The translations under genes were made by a program, and so were the position numbers. From positions 1,550,001 to 1,614,000 of the forward strand of contig NZ_CP113065.1 of assembly GCF_026625825.1 (NCBI RefSeq): a stretch of 64,000 nucleotides of DNA, read 5' to 3'. Under the pieces are notes generated by a model that made no database searches, was not told where the DNA came from, and was given only the letters and a program-made list of their open reading frames with translations. How positions within the stretch are numbered: position 1 is the stretch's first letter; each line of letters opens with the position of its first letter. This stretch comes from Pseudoxanthomonas sp. SL93 (GTDB taxonomy: Bacteria > Pseudomonadota > Gammaproteobacteria > Xanthomonadales > Xanthomonadaceae). Shown here one piece after another: positions 44,130 to 53,215 of the stretch.

Positions 44130-45224
44130 TTACTGCTTGACGGCCCAGTAGATGTCGAACTTGCCGTCTTCCAGGAACGCGCCATCGACGCCGGACTTCC
44201 AGGATTCGAACGGACGGTCGACCACTTCGTGGCCGCTGGTGACGGCCCAGGCACGCAGGGCGTTGCGCTGGTTGTCCAGCTCGGCCATGTAGCCGGTGTA
44301 GCTGGCGAAGGCGGACTTGCGCGGCTCGACGCGGACGTACTCCACGGGGGCGCCGGCCGGGATGGTGACGGTCAGCTTGCCGGTGGCGCCGGCCTTGCGG
44401 ACGGGCTGGGCCACGTCGAAGGCGTACTTCTCGGCACCGAAGTCGGTCGTGATGATGCGGACCGGACCGGCGGCTTCCAGGCCGTTGGCTTCCATCGTGC
44501 GCTTGATCCATTCCTGGTTGGACTTGATCGAGGCCTTGATGGCGTCATTGTTGCGGTCGATGTTGCCGGCGACGACGACCAGCAGGTCTTCGGCGGGCAG
44601 TTCGACGATCTTCAGGTCGGTCAGCGGGCTGCCTTCGGTGCGGTAGTCGAAGTTCGGCACAGTGGCCAGCATGTTGGTCAGCTTGGACAGGCCGGCCTTG
44701 ACGGCATCGCCGACGTGGCGGCTGACGTACATGCCCGCATAGCGGCCCAGCAGGTTCCAGTCGTAGCTGACGTCATACGACTGGGTGATCTTCACGTTGC
44801 GGTTGTTCTTGCCGGTGGGTTCCAGGCTGAACGTGCTGCGCTTGTCGTCACCCATGCGCTTGTCGACGATGGCATAGGTGATCTTGCCGGGACCACCGGT
44901 CGGCGCCGGGCGCTCGCTCTCGATGATTTCCCAGCTGCCCTGGCCCCAGGCGGCATTGGTGGAGTTGTACTCGACCTTGGCGCCCACGCCGGAATTGGTT
45001 TCACCGCCGCCGGAGTACGACAGCTCGTTGGCCGCGCTGGGAATCAGCGGGTTCCAGTCCTTCAGGCGACGCACGTTGTTCAGGGTATCGAACACGATGG
45101 TCATGCGGCGATTGGTTTCGACGCTTTCTTCAAGATGGCGCTTGGACGGCAGGATCAGGCCGATCACCAGAAACAGCGCCAGAACCAGCGCCAACGCAAT
45201 CACGAACTCGATCAAACGGGTCAT
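44130..45224 (-). CDS. SRPBCC/polyketide-cyclase-like protein with GyrI-like C-terminal half
   Basis: A 364-residue protein: one N-terminal helix (about 5-26, ALALVLALFLVIGLIL), a SRPBCC (START-like) domain of about 150 residues (MTIVFDTLNNVRRLKDWNPL; KITYAIVDKRMG), and a C-terminal half with a GyrI/AraC-effector-like pattern (FGAEKYAFDVAQPV; EYVRVEPRKSAFASYTG). Likely periplasm- or cytoplasm-facing ligand binder; no pathway evident. 191 bases without a gene separate it from the response regulator. Confidence 0.75.
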   Translation of the reverse strand: MTRLIEFVIALALVLALFLVIGLILPSKRHLEESVETNRRMTIVFDTLNNVRRLKDWNPLIPSAANELSYSGGGETNSGVGAKVEYNSTNAAWGQGSWEIIESERPAPTGGPGKITYAIVDKRMGDDKRSTFSLEPTGKNNRNVKITQSYDVSYDWNLLGRYAGMYVSRHVGDAVKAGLSKLTNMLATVPNFDYRTEGSPLTDLKIVELPAEDLLVVVAGNIDRNNDAIKASIKSNQEWIKRTMEANGLEAAGPVRIITTDFGAEKYAFDVAQPVRKAGATGKLTVTIPAGAPVEYVRVEPRKSAFASYTGYMAELDNQRNALRAWAVTSGHEVVDRPFESWKSGVDGAFLEDGKFDIYWAVKQ

Positions 45225-45416
45225 TCAGGAGTCTCCGGGGGCCGGTGCCTCGGCCGTCAAAAAAAATGCACCGCGCATCCTAGCAGGGTTGACGGCCTTC
45301 GGGCAGCCCATCTGACACCGGTAGGCCGCCCCGTTGCGCACCGCACCACGGGCCTTTCCGCCCTTCCGGTGACGCGGCCGCGGGCATACGGCCGCGTACG
45401 CCTGCGGCGCCCCGGC

Positions 45417-46058
45417 TCAGACCAGTTGCAGCTCGAATGCCTTGAGGACGGCCCGCGTGCGGTCACGCACGCCCAGCTTGGAAAGAATGTTGGACACGTG
45501 GTTCTTGATGGTGCCCTCGGCCACGCCCAGCGAGTTGGCAATTTCCTTGTTGGAGAAGCCGCTGGCCATCAGCCGCAGGATCTCCGTCTCGCGATCGGTG
45601 AGGGGATCCGGGCGGTCGAGGCTGACGAAATCGTTGCGCATGTGCTCCAGCCCCGACAGCAGGCGCTGGGTCACCGCCGGTTGCACCAGCGAGCCGCCGT
45701 CGGCCACCGTGCGGATGGCGCCGACCAGTTGTTCCAGCGACACATCCTTCAGCAGATAGCCCTTGGCCCCGGCCTTCAGCCCCGCCAGCACCAGCTGGTC
45801 GTCGTCGAAGGTGGTCAGGATGATGGTGGGGGGCAGTTCGCCCGTGCGGGCCAGGGCCTGCAGGGCTTCGAGCCCCGACATCACCGGCATGCGCATGTCC
45901 ATCAGCACCACGTCGGGCTTGACCTGCGGCACCAGTTCCACGGCCTGTCGGCCATCGGCGGCCTCGGCCACCACCTCGATACCGTCGTCCAGCGCCAGCA
46001 GGGAACGGATGCCCTGGCGGACCAGGGTTTGGTCGTCGACCAGACAGACACGGATCAT
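45417..46058 (-). CDS. NarL/LuxR-family response regulator
   Basis: A 213-residue regulator. Receiver: D8-D9, phosphoacceptor D54 (VVLMDMRMP), KGYLLKDV. C-terminal HTH_LuxR: LTDRETEILRLMASGFSNKE and TIKNHVSNILSKLGV. Its start overlaps the kinase stop by four bases, so the two form a DesKR/LiaSR-like pair. Confidence 0.95.
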   Translation of the reverse strand: MIRVCLVDDQTLVRQGIRSLLALDDGIEVVAEAADGRQAVELVPQVKPDVVLMDMRMPVMSGLEALQALARTGELPPTIILTTFDDDQLVLAGLKAGAKGYLLKDVSLEQLVGAIRTVADGGSLVQPAVTQRLLSGLEHMRNDFVSLDRPDPLTDRETEILRLMASGFSNKEIANSLGVAEGTIKNHVSNILSKLGVRDRTRAVLKAFELQLV

Positions 46059-47296
46059 GGGTTGCCTCCTGAGCTGAGCTCGGGTGTGGGTTCGGAAAGG
46101 GGATTCGGCGTGGCGGTCAGGCCATTGCCGGCGTCGTTCACGGGCAGTGCGATGTGCAGGCAGAAGCCCTTGCCGGGGCGGGTTTCGATGACCAGGTCAC
46201 CACCGTACTGGGCCAGGCGTTCGCGCATGCCGGTCAGGCCATTGCCGGAGACCACCTGGTCGGCGCCGTTACCGTCGTCGCGCGCATCGATCAGGATGCG
46301 GTAACCGTCGCGCCGGCAGTGCACCCACAGGTTGCGGGCGCCGGCGTGGCGCACCGCGTTGGTGATGATTTCCTGGGTACAGCGCAGCAGCACGTGCGCC
46401 CTGTGCGGGTCTTCCAGGGTCAGCGGCTCCTCGATGTCCATGTGGATGGACAGCGACGGCACCTTTTCGGCCAGCGGGTACAACGCGGCCCCCAGGTCGA
46501 TGGCGCCGCTGTCGCGCAGCTGGCTGACCGCCTCGCGCACGTCCGTCAGCAGCAGCCGTGCCAGCGTGTGCGCCTGCTTCACGTGGTCCTGTGCGCGGCC
46601 TTCGGTCATGTGCCCGGCCACTTCCAGGTTCAGGCTGAGCGCGGTCAGGTGGTGGCCCAGCAGGTCGTGCAGCTCGCGGGAAATGCGCGTGCGTTCGTTG
46701 ACGCGGGCGCTCTCGGCCAGCAGCACGCGGGTCGCCCGCAGTTCGGCGTTCAACCGGCGCTGGTCCTCGCGGGCCTGCGCCTGCTGGCGCGCCACGAAGG
46801 TGGTGATCAGCACGAAGGCCGAAAAGCCCACGTAGAACATGGACTGGAACAAGGCTTCCCAGAAGTTGAAGTCGTCGCGGGCCATGAACGACGGCACCAG
46901 CAGCACGTGCGCCGCGAGCAACCAGGCCACGGCGAAGCGCAGCTCCAGCAGCCACGGCAGCACGCCGGCCATGATCAGCAGCAGCACGGCCCCGAGGCCA
47001 GTCTCGGTATAGGCGCCCACCCCGATGGCGGCGGCGGTAAGCACCATGGCCAGCGGGACATTCCAGGCCAGCGGGAGCCCGGACTTGCGGCCATCCAGTG
47101 CACGCGTCGCCAGCCAGTAGCCGGCACCGAAGCTGAAATAGCACAGCGCGGTCAGCGGCAGGTTGACGCCGCGGCCGTCGGTGGCGCTGGACGGCGGCAA
47201 TACCCACACGTTCAGGATGATGGGGATTCCCACCAGGGCCCACGTGTAGAGCCCGGCAGCGCGCAGCAGGCGGGTATGGCTGAGTCGTCCCAACAT
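46055..47296 (-). CDS. DesK-like membrane sensor histidine kinase
   Basis: A 413-residue kinase with about six N-terminal helices (residues 15-170), a short coiled linker, HisKA_3 dimerisation helix with H210 (RISRELHDLLGHHLTAL) and HATPase_c (TQEIITNAVRHAGARNLWV; GNGLTGMRERLAQYGGDL). The layout is that of DesK, a membrane-fluidity sensor; the stimulus here is not known. A Ser/Thr/Pro-rich tail follows. Confidence 0.93.
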   Translation of the reverse strand: MLGRLSHTRLLRAAGLYTWALVGIPIILNVWVLPPSSATDGRGVNLPLTALCYFSFGAGYWLATRALDGRKSGLPLAWNVPLAMVLTAAAIGVGAYTETGLGAVLLLIMAGVLPWLLELRFAVAWLLAAHVLLVPSFMARDDFNFWEALFQSMFYVGFSAFVLITTFVARQQAQAREDQRRLNAELRATRVLLAESARVNERTRISRELHDLLGHHLTALSLNLEVAGHMTEGRAQDHVKQAHTLARLLLTDVREAVSQLRDSGAIDLGAALYPLAEKVPSLSIHMDIEEPLTLEDPHRAHVLLRCTQEIITNAVRHAGARNLWVHCRRDGYRILIDARDDGNGADQVVSGNGLTGMRERLAQYGGDLVIETRPGKGFCLHIALPVNDAGNGLTATPNPLSEPTPELSSGGNP

Positions 47297-47490
47297 CCAG
47301 TCATCTTAGGCTGAATCGGGGGCGCTGCCGTCCCAACTAAAGTCATGTGGGCGCCGGGCGCATGCCGGGCGGGTTCATGCTCCGCTCACCCGATGCCTCG
47401 CCGCCCCTGCACGGCCATGCGATAATCCGCCGTCGGCCGTGCGCGGCGACACGCCCACGCTGCCCCGCAAGACCCGTACGGAGTCAGGTA

Positions 47491-48087
47491 ATGTCGATTG
47501 TCATCCGCGACGTGCGCGAGCACGAGCTGGATTCCGTCCTAGCCCTCAACAACAACGCCGGACTGGCCATCCTGCCACTGGACTCGGCCAAGGTGCGCCG
47601 CTTCTACGAGCAGGCGGAGTACTTCCGCGTCGCCGAGCGCGACGGCAACCTCGCCGGCTTCCTGGTCGGGTTTGGCTCCGGCGCGGACCACGACAGCAGC
47701 AACTTCGGCTGGTTCCGCGAGCGCTACCCCCAATTCTTCTACATCGACCGCATCGTCGTGGCCAGCCGTCGCCGCGGTGGCGGTGTCGGCCGCGCGTTCT
47801 ATGCCGACGTGCAGAGCTATGCCGAACTGCGCCATCCGCAGCTGGCCTGCGAAGTGTTCCTCGACCACGGCGCCGACCCGGCGCTGCTCTTCCACGGCAG
47901 CTTCGGATTCCGCGAAGTCGGCCAGCACATGATGGGCGAAGCCAATGTGCGCGCCAGCATGCTGATGAAGGAGCTCTGCAGCTACCCGTGGGTGCGCGAG
48001 ACCTACGGCGATGCCCTGCCCGACGTCCCGTGGACACGGACGCGTACCCTTGCCCATCCCGGCGCCCAGCGCCCGACGGGAACATGA
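47491..48087 (+). CDS. GNAT-family acetyltransferase
   Basis: A 198-residue GNAT protein: IVIRDVREHELDSVLALNN, ...GNLAGFLVGF, FYIDRIVVASRRRGGGVGRAFY (acetyl-CoA loop) and VFLDHGADPALLFHGSFGFR. The ATG follows GGAG. Its stop overlaps the minC start (ATGA), an arrangement that makes translation of the division inhibitor dependent on this gene. Substrate unknown. Confidence 0.88.
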   Translation: MSIVIRDVREHELDSVLALNNNAGLAILPLDSAKVRRFYEQAEYFRVAERDGNLAGFLVGFGSGADHDSSNFGWFRERYPQFFYIDRIVVASRRRGGGVGRAFYADVQSYAELRHPQLACEVFLDHGADPALLFHGSFGFREVGQHMMGEANVRASMLMKELCSYPWVRETYGDALPDVPWTRTRTLAHPGAQRPTGT

Positions 48088-48857
48088 GCGTGACGCAAGC
48101 CCACATGGATTACGAACAGGCCGGCGAACTGAAGATCGGCCAGGTCGGCATCGCCAACCTCCGCATCCGCACCCTCGACGTCGCCCAGCTCACGCGTGAA
48201 ATGCGCGACCGCGTCGAACGCGCGCCCAAGCTGTTCGGTCGTGCCGCCGTCATCATCGATTTCGGTGGCCTGGCGCGCATGCCCGACGTCGACACCGCCC
48301 AATCCCTGCTCGACGGCCTGCGCAGTGCCGGCGTGCTGCCGGTGGCGCTGGCCTACGGCTCGCGCGACACCGAAGTGCTGGCCGAACAACTTGGCCTGCC
48401 GCTGCTGGCCAAGTTCCGCGCGCAGTACGAACCGACCGGCGCCGCTCCCGCACCGGCCCGGGCGCCCGCCGCCGAGGCCGCTCCCGCGAAGCCGGCACCG
48501 GCGCCCGCAGCCAAAGCCGCCGACAGCAAGCCCGGCCTCGTGCAGAAGACACCCGTGCGCTCGGGCCAGCAGCTGTATGCTGAAAACCGCGACCTGACCG
48601 TGCTCAGCACCGTCGGCGCCGGTGCCGAAGTGATCTCGGACGGTTCCATCCACATCTACGGCGCATTGCGCGGTCGCGCCCTCGCCGGTGCGCGCGGCAA
48701 TGCCGACGCGCGCATCTTCTGCCGCGAATTCCACGCCGAACTGGTCGCCATTGCCGGCCACTACAAGGTGATGGAGGAAGTACCCAAGGAACTGCGCGGC
48801 AAAGCCGTGCAGATCTGGCTGGACCAGGACCAACTCAAGATCGCCGCGCAGGAATGA
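48084..48857 (+). CDS. minC: Septum-site determining protein MinC
   Basis: A 257-residue division inhibitor. N-terminal domain (about 10-110; IDFGGLARMPDVDTAQSLLD), an Ala/Pro linker of about 40 residues, then the MinD-binding C-terminal beta-helix (QQLYAENRDLTVLSTVGAGA; SDGSIHIYGALRGRALAGA). MinC blocks FtsZ rings at the poles. It is followed by minD (45-base gap with AAGGAG) and minE. Confidence 0.95.
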   Translation: MSVTQAHMDYEQAGELKIGQVGIANLRIRTLDVAQLTREMRDRVERAPKLFGRAAVIIDFGGLARMPDVDTAQSLLDGLRSAGVLPVALAYGSRDTEVLAEQLGLPLLAKFRAQYEPTGAAPAPARAPAAEAAPAKPAPAPAAKAADSKPGLVQKTPVRSGQQLYAENRDLTVLSTVGAGAEVISDGSIHIYGALRGRALAGARGNADARIFCREFHAELVAIAGHYKVMEEVPKELRGKAVQIWLDQDQLKIAAQE

Positions 48858-48902
48858 TGCGCGGCGTTACCCCGAATAGAAGAACGACCAAGGAGAACAC
48901 CG

Positions 48903-49712
48903 TTGGCTGAAATCATCGTAGTCACTTCCGGCAAGGGCGGCGTGGGCAAGACCACCACCAGCGCCAGCATCGCCTGTGGCCTGGCGCGTCGCGGCAAGAA
49001 GGTCGCGGTCATCGACTTCGACGTCGGCCTGCGCAACCTCGACCTCATCATGGGCTGCGAACGCCGCGTCGTGTACGACTTCGTCAACGTCACCCAGGGC
49101 GAGGCCACGCTGAAGCAGGCCCTCATCAAGGACAAGCGTTTCGAGACGCTGTACGTGCTGGCCGCCTCGCAGACCCGCGACAAGGACGCACTGACCAAGG
49201 AAGGCGTGGAGAAGGTGCTGAAGGACCTGTCCGATGACGGCTTCGACTACGTCGTTTGCGACTCCCCGGCCGGCATCGAGAAGGGCGCGTTCCTGGCGAT
49301 GTATTTCGCCGACCAGGCCATCGTGGTTGTGAACCCGGAAGTGTCGTCCGTGCGCGACTCCGATCGCATCCTCGGCCTGCTGGACTCCAAGACCCGCAAG
49401 GCCGAGAACGGCGAGACGCTGAAGGCCAACCTGCTGCTGACGCGCTACAACCCGGCGCGCGTGGAAGGTGGCGAGATGCTCAGCATCAAGGACGTGGAAG
49501 ACGTGCTGGGCCTGAAGACCCTGGGCGTGATCCCCGAGTCCGGCGACGTGCTCAACGCCTCCAACAAGGGCGAACCGGTCATCCTCGACCTGGAGTCGCC
49601 GGCCGGCCAGGCTTACGACGACACCGTGGGTCGCCTGCTGGGCGAAGACCGCCCGATGCGTTTCATCACCCTTGAGAAGAAGGGTTTCTTCACCAAGTTG
49701 TTCGGAGGTTGA
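48903..49712 (+). CDS. minD: Septum-site determining ATPase MinD
   Basis: A 269-residue ATPase with deviant Walker A ([14 protein letters not shown]11 and K16), [26 protein letters not shown] and a C-terminal amphipathic membrane helix ([11 protein letters not shown]). The start is TTG at 48903 behind CAAGGAGAA; no ATG is available without losing the Walker strand. Recruits MinC and is driven off the membrane by MinE. Confidence 0.97.
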   Translation: MAEIIVVTSGKGGVGKTTTSASIACGLARRGKKVAVIDFDVGLRNLDLIMGCERRVVYDFVNVTQGEATLKQALIKDKRFETLYVLAASQTRDKDALTKEGVEKVLKDLSDDGFDYVVCDSPAGIEKGAFLAMYFADQAIVVVNPEVSSVRDSDRILGLLDSKTRKAENGETLKANLLLTRYNPARVEGGEMLSIKDVEDVLGLKTLGVIPESGDVLNASNKGEPVILDLESPAGQAYDDTVGRLLGEDRPMRFITLEKKGFFTKLFGG

Positions 49713-49714
49713 AC

Positions 49715-49969
49715 ATGGGCCTGTTCGATTTCCTCAAGGCGAAGAAGAACACCGCCGAGACCGCGAAGAACCGCCTGCAGATCATCATCGCGCAGGAACG
49801 CAATTCGCGTGGTGCCCCCGACTACCTGCCGCTGCTGCGCCGCGAGTTGCTGGAAGTCATCAAGAAGTACGTCAACGTCGATGTCGATGCGGTCAAGGTG
49901 GACCTCATCAAGGACGGCGACCACGACGTGCTGGACATCTCGGTCGCACTGCCGGAAGGCAATAACTGA
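49715..49969 (+). CDS. minE: Cell division topological specificity factor MinE
   Basis: An 84-residue protein: membrane-targeting [20 protein letters not shown], the MinD-binding helix [10 protein letters not shown] and a beta domain ([20 protein letters not shown]). Starts two bases after the minD stop. Confidence 0.97.
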   Translation: MGLFDFLKAKKNTAETAKNRLQIIIAQERNSRGAPDYLPLLRRELLEVIKKYVNVDVDAVKVDLIKDGDHDVLDISVALPEGNN

Positions 49970-50046
49970 TCACGCCGGGCGGAGCAGGCTCCGCCCGCAA
50001 CGCCCCTCTCTGAGGCGGAACCCGTTCCGCCCTTCGCGACATCGCC

Positions 50047-50541
50047 ATGAACGTTGCCGTCGCTGCTGCCGATGCCGCCGTACCGGACGTGCTCTGCGTC
50101 CGCGACCTGCCGTTCGCCACGCTCGAAGCGCTGCTTGCGCAACACGACCTGCGACTGCATGGCGTGGAAGATGGCGCACCCATCCCCGGCAGCTTCTGGG
50201 GCGAACCCGAAGCGGGCGTCATTGCCAGCAACGTGTACGTGCGTGGCGACACGCCGGTGCATTCCCTGCTGCATGAAGCCTGCCACCTGATCGTGCTGCC
50301 GCCGGAACGCCGTGCCCAGGTACATACCGACGCCACCGACTCGGACCTGGAGGAAGACGCCACCTGCTGCCTGCAGATCATCCTGGCCGATGCGCTGCCC
50401 GGTGTGGGACGCGCGCGGCTGATGGCGGACATGGATGCCTGGGGCTATTCGTTCCGGCTGGGGTCGACGGCTGCGTGGTTCGAACACGACGCGGAAGACG
50501 CCCGTGCCTTCCTGAAGCAACAGGGCCTGCCCCACCGCTGA
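50047..50541 (+). CDS. HEXXH-motif hypothetical protein with amplified 3' end
   Basis: A 164-residue soluble protein. It carries HEACH (76-80), a zincin-type HEXXH, and acidic residues 24 positions later (DLEEDATCC) that could supply the third ligand, so a small metallopeptidase-like fold is possible. I do not recognise the family. Its last 64 bases form the first unit of a 133-base tandem repeat. The final, partial copy keeps the same reading frame but ends in a different tail (LKRLRLPL, then TAG given by a REP), probably the ancestral or an alternative C-terminus. Confidence 0.75.
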   Translation: MNVAVAAADAAVPDVLCVRDLPFATLEALLAQHDLRLHGVEDGAPIPGSFWGEPEAGVIASNVYVRGDTPVHSLLHEACHLIVLPPERRAQVHTDATDSDLEEDATCCLQIILADALPGVGRARLMADMDAWGYSFRLGSTAAWFEHDAEDARAFLKQQGLPHR

Positions 50542-50938
50542 TCCGGCGGCTGCATCATGGCGCGCTGCGGCGCGAGACTTCCTGCGGCGCCCCGCGTTTC
50601 CGTGGGCGCGGTTCGAACACGACGCGGAAGATGCCCGTGCCTTCCTGAGGCAACAGGGCCTGCCCCACCGCTGACCCGGCGGCTGCATCATGGCGCGCTG
50701 CGGCGCGAGACTTCCTGCGGCGCCCCGCGTTTCCGTGGGCGCGGTTCGAACACGACGCGGAAGACGCCCGTGCCTTCCTGAAGCAACAGGGCCTGCCCCA
50801 CCGCTGACCCGGCGGCTGCATCATGGCGCGCTGCGGCGCGAGACTTCCTGCGGCGCCCCGCGTTTCCGTGGGCGTGGTTCGAACACGACGCGGAAGACGC
50901 CCGTGCCTTCCTGAAGCGCCTGCGCCTGCCCTTGTAGG
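50478..50938 (+). repeat. 133-base tandem array (3.3 copies) spanning the HEXXH gene's 3' end
   Basis: Units begin at 50478, 50611, 50744 and 50877 (GTTCGAACACGACGCGGAAG), spacing exactly 133. Each has the gene's last codons, a stop, and about 70 bases of GC-rich filler (GGCGCGCTGCGGCGCGAG). Copies differ by a few substitutions (GATGCCCG and CTGAGG in the second, TGATCC versus TGACCC at the first stop). The last is truncated after CTTCCTGAAG at 50916 and joins a new tail and a REP. Confidence 0.95.
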
Positions 50939-50957
50939 AGCGACGTCAGTCGCGACC
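50934..50957 (+). repeat. Single REP unit
   Basis: GTAGGAGCGACGTCAGTCGC and following GACC, one arm only, at the end of the 133-base array. Its TAG is the stop of the last partial copy's reading frame. The 51-base-rich gap up to 51165 otherwise shows no gene. Confidence 0.85.
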
Positions 50958-51165
50958 GCACGCTCCGACAACCAGGACACCCCGCCTCAACTCACAAGAG
51001 GAAACGCGGACAAGGCCAGGTTCGCCGCCAATGCTTCCCCACTCCACTGGCGGTTCCGGCCGCAACTGGCGCCGGCCCCACAAGGAAGCCTCCGCCGCAC
51101 TTGCACCCCCTCCCCCCGCCTCACTACCCTTCGGGTTCCTGCCTGCCGTACCTGAAGGACATCCC

Positions 51166-53154
51166 GTGAAGCAACGCCATCTCCTGCTCGCCATCGCCGT
51201 TGGCGCCTGTGTCGCCACCCTGGCCGCCTGCAAGAAGGACGAGCCCGCCGCCGAACAGGCCGCCGCGCCCGCCACCACGCCGCAGGGCGAGAGTGCCGAC
51301 CAGTTCATCGCGCGCGTCAACGACGAGTACCGCAAGATGTACCCGGAACTCACGGCCGCACAGTGGCTGTCCAGCACCTACATCAACGACGACAGCCAGC
51401 TGCTGGCGGCCAAGGGCAACGAACGCTACCTGACCCAGCTCAACAGCTGGATCGAACAGGCCAAGAAGTACGAAGGCCAGAAGATGTCGCCCGAGACCGC
51501 GCGCGCCATCCAGCTGCTGAAGCTGGCCACCGCGATGCCGGCGCCTAAGGACCCGGCCAAGCTGGAGGAACTGACCCAGATCGCCACGCGCATGGAAGGC
51601 ACCTACGGGTCGGGCAGCTACTGCACCGGCGAAGGCGACGCGAAGAAGTGCCGCCAGCTGGGCGAACTGGAAGACGTGCTGCGCAGCAGCCGCGATTACG
51701 ACGCGCAACTGGACGCCTGGCAGGGTTGGCATACCGTGGCGCAACCCATGCGCAAGGACTACACGCGCTTCGTCGAACTGGTCAACGAGGGCGCCAAGGA
51801 AATGGGCTACGCCGACACCGGCGAGATGTGGCGCAGCGGTTACGACATGACGCCGGCGGAAATCGCCGCGGAGACTGACCGCCTGTGGGGCCAGGTCAAG
51901 CCGCTGTACGAACAGCTGCATTGCTACACGCGCACCAAGCTGCAGGCCACCTACGGCGTGGAGAAGGGCCAGGTCAACGGCCTGCTGCCCGCGCACCTGA
52001 TGGGCAACATGTGGCAGCAGGACTGGGGCAACCTCTGGGACGTGCTGGAACCCTACAAGGGCGCCGGCAGCCTGGACATCACCGGCGCGCTGGAAAAGCA
52101 GTACCAGGCCGACTACCAGGCCGCGCTCGGCAAGGCCGGCCCCGGCCCGGGCACCGACAAGCTGTTCCAGGCCGAGCGTGAAGCGCAGTTGCAGGTGGCC
52201 AGGCAGATGACCGAACGCGCCCAGGACTTCTACACCAGCCTGGGCATGCCCAAGTTGCCGGAGAGCTACTGGACCAAGACCCAGTTCATCAAGCCGATGG
52301 ACCGCGACGTGGTCTGCCACGCCAGCGCCTGGGACATGAACATGGCCGGCGACGTGCGCACCAAGATGTGCATCAAGCCGAACGAGGAAGACTTCACCAC
52401 CATCTACCACGAGCTGGGCCACGTCTATTACTACCTGGCCTACAACAAGCTGCCGCCGCTGTTCCAGACCGGCGCGCACGACGGCTTCCACGAGGCCATC
52501 GGCGACACCATGGTGCTGGCGATGACGCCTGATTACCTGAAGTCGATCGGCATGGTCGATGCGCAGCAGCAGACCAACGAAGCGCTGATCAACGCGCAGA
52601 TGCGCATGGCGCTGGCGAAGGTGTCGTTCATGCCGTTCGGCCTGATGATAGACCGCTGGCGCTGGGGCGTGTTCGACGGCACCATCAAGCCGGCCGACTA
52701 CAACAAGGCGTGGTGGGAGCTGAAGGCCAAGTACCAGGGCGTGGCCCCGGTCGGCGCACGCAGCGAGGAGTTCTTCGATCCGGGCGCCAAGTACCACGTG
52801 CCTGGCAACACGCCGTACACGCGCTACTTCCTGTCGCACGTGCTGCAGTTCCAGTTCTACAAGGGCCTGTGCGATGCCTCCGGCTACAAGGGCCCGCTGT
52901 ACAACTGCAGTTTCTACGGCAACAAGGTCGCCGGCCAGAAGTTCTGGGCGATGCTCGAGAAGGGCGCCAGCCAGCCGTGGCAGGGCACGCTGAAGGAGCT
53001 CACCGGCACCGAGAAGATGGATGCCAGCGCGGTGCTGGAGTACTTCGCGCCGTTGCAGGCGTGGCTGAAGCAGCAGAACGAAGGGCAGACCTGCGGCTGG
53101 CAGCCCACCGCTGCCGCACAGGCGCCCGCGCCCGCGCCTGCCACCAAGTCCTGA
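51166..53154 (+). CDS. M2-family peptidyl-dipeptidase (ACE homologue), lipoprotein
   Basis: A 662-residue exported zinc dipeptidase related to angiotensin-converting enzyme, known from Xanthomonas. A lipoprotein signal with lipobox LAAC is near residue 20. The zinc site is HELGH (415-419) and H442-E443 in FHEAIGD. Downstream conserved segments RWGVFDGTIKP, WWELKAKYQGVAPVGAR and LQFQFYKGLC match the family. It removes C-terminal dipeptides from peptides in the periplasm. Start GTG 51166; a strong hairpin terminator follows 6 bases after the stop. Confidence 0.94.
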   Translation: MKQRHLLLAIAVGACVATLAACKKDEPAAEQAAAPATTPQGESADQFIARVNDEYRKMYPELTAAQWLSSTYINDDSQLLAAKGNERYLTQLNSWIEQAKKYEGQKMSPETARAIQLLKLATAMPAPKDPAKLEELTQIATRMEGTYGSGSYCTGEGDAKKCRQLGELEDVLRSSRDYDAQLDAWQGWHTVAQPMRKDYTRFVELVNEGAKEMGYADTGEMWRSGYDMTPAEIAAETDRLWGQVKPLYEQLHCYTRTKLQATYGVEKGQVNGLLPAHLMGNMWQQDWGNLWDVLEPYKGAGSLDITGALEKQYQADYQAALGKAGPGPGTDKLFQAEREAQLQVARQMTERAQDFYTSLGMPKLPESYWTKTQFIKPMDRDVVCHASAWDMNMAGDVRTKMCIKPNEEDFTTIYHELGHVYYYLAYNKLPPLFQTGAHDGFHEAIGDTMVLAMTPDYLKSIGMVDAQQQTNEALINAQMRMALAKVSFMPFGLMIDRWRWGVFDGTIKPADYNKAWWELKAKYQGVAPVGARSEEFFDPGAKYHVPGNTPYTRYFLSHVLQFQFYKGLCDASGYKGPLYNCSFYGNKVAGQKFWAMLEKGASQPWQGTLKELTGTEKMDASAVLEYFAPLQAWLKQQNEGQTCGWQPTAAAQAPAPAPATKS

Positions 53155-53160
53155 GGTGAC

Positions 53161-53188
53161 GAAGACGGGCCGGCAACGGCCCGTCTTC
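53161..53188 (+). terminator. Terminator of the M2 peptidase gene
   Basis: A perfect 12-base stem GAAGACGGGCCG / CGGCCCGTCTTC with loop GCAA, six bases past the stop. Confidence 0.75.
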
Positions 53189-53215
53189 TCTATCCGCTAC
53201 CACATGGATGTATTA

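Noticed and set aside
50478..50938. Possible CRISPR array
   Set aside because: Units are directly adjacent 133-base copies without spacers, and no cas genes are present.
50557..51155. Three small plus-strand frames starting MARCGARLPAAPRVSVG
   Set aside because: They are created by the 133-base tandem units and have no ribosome sites or homology.
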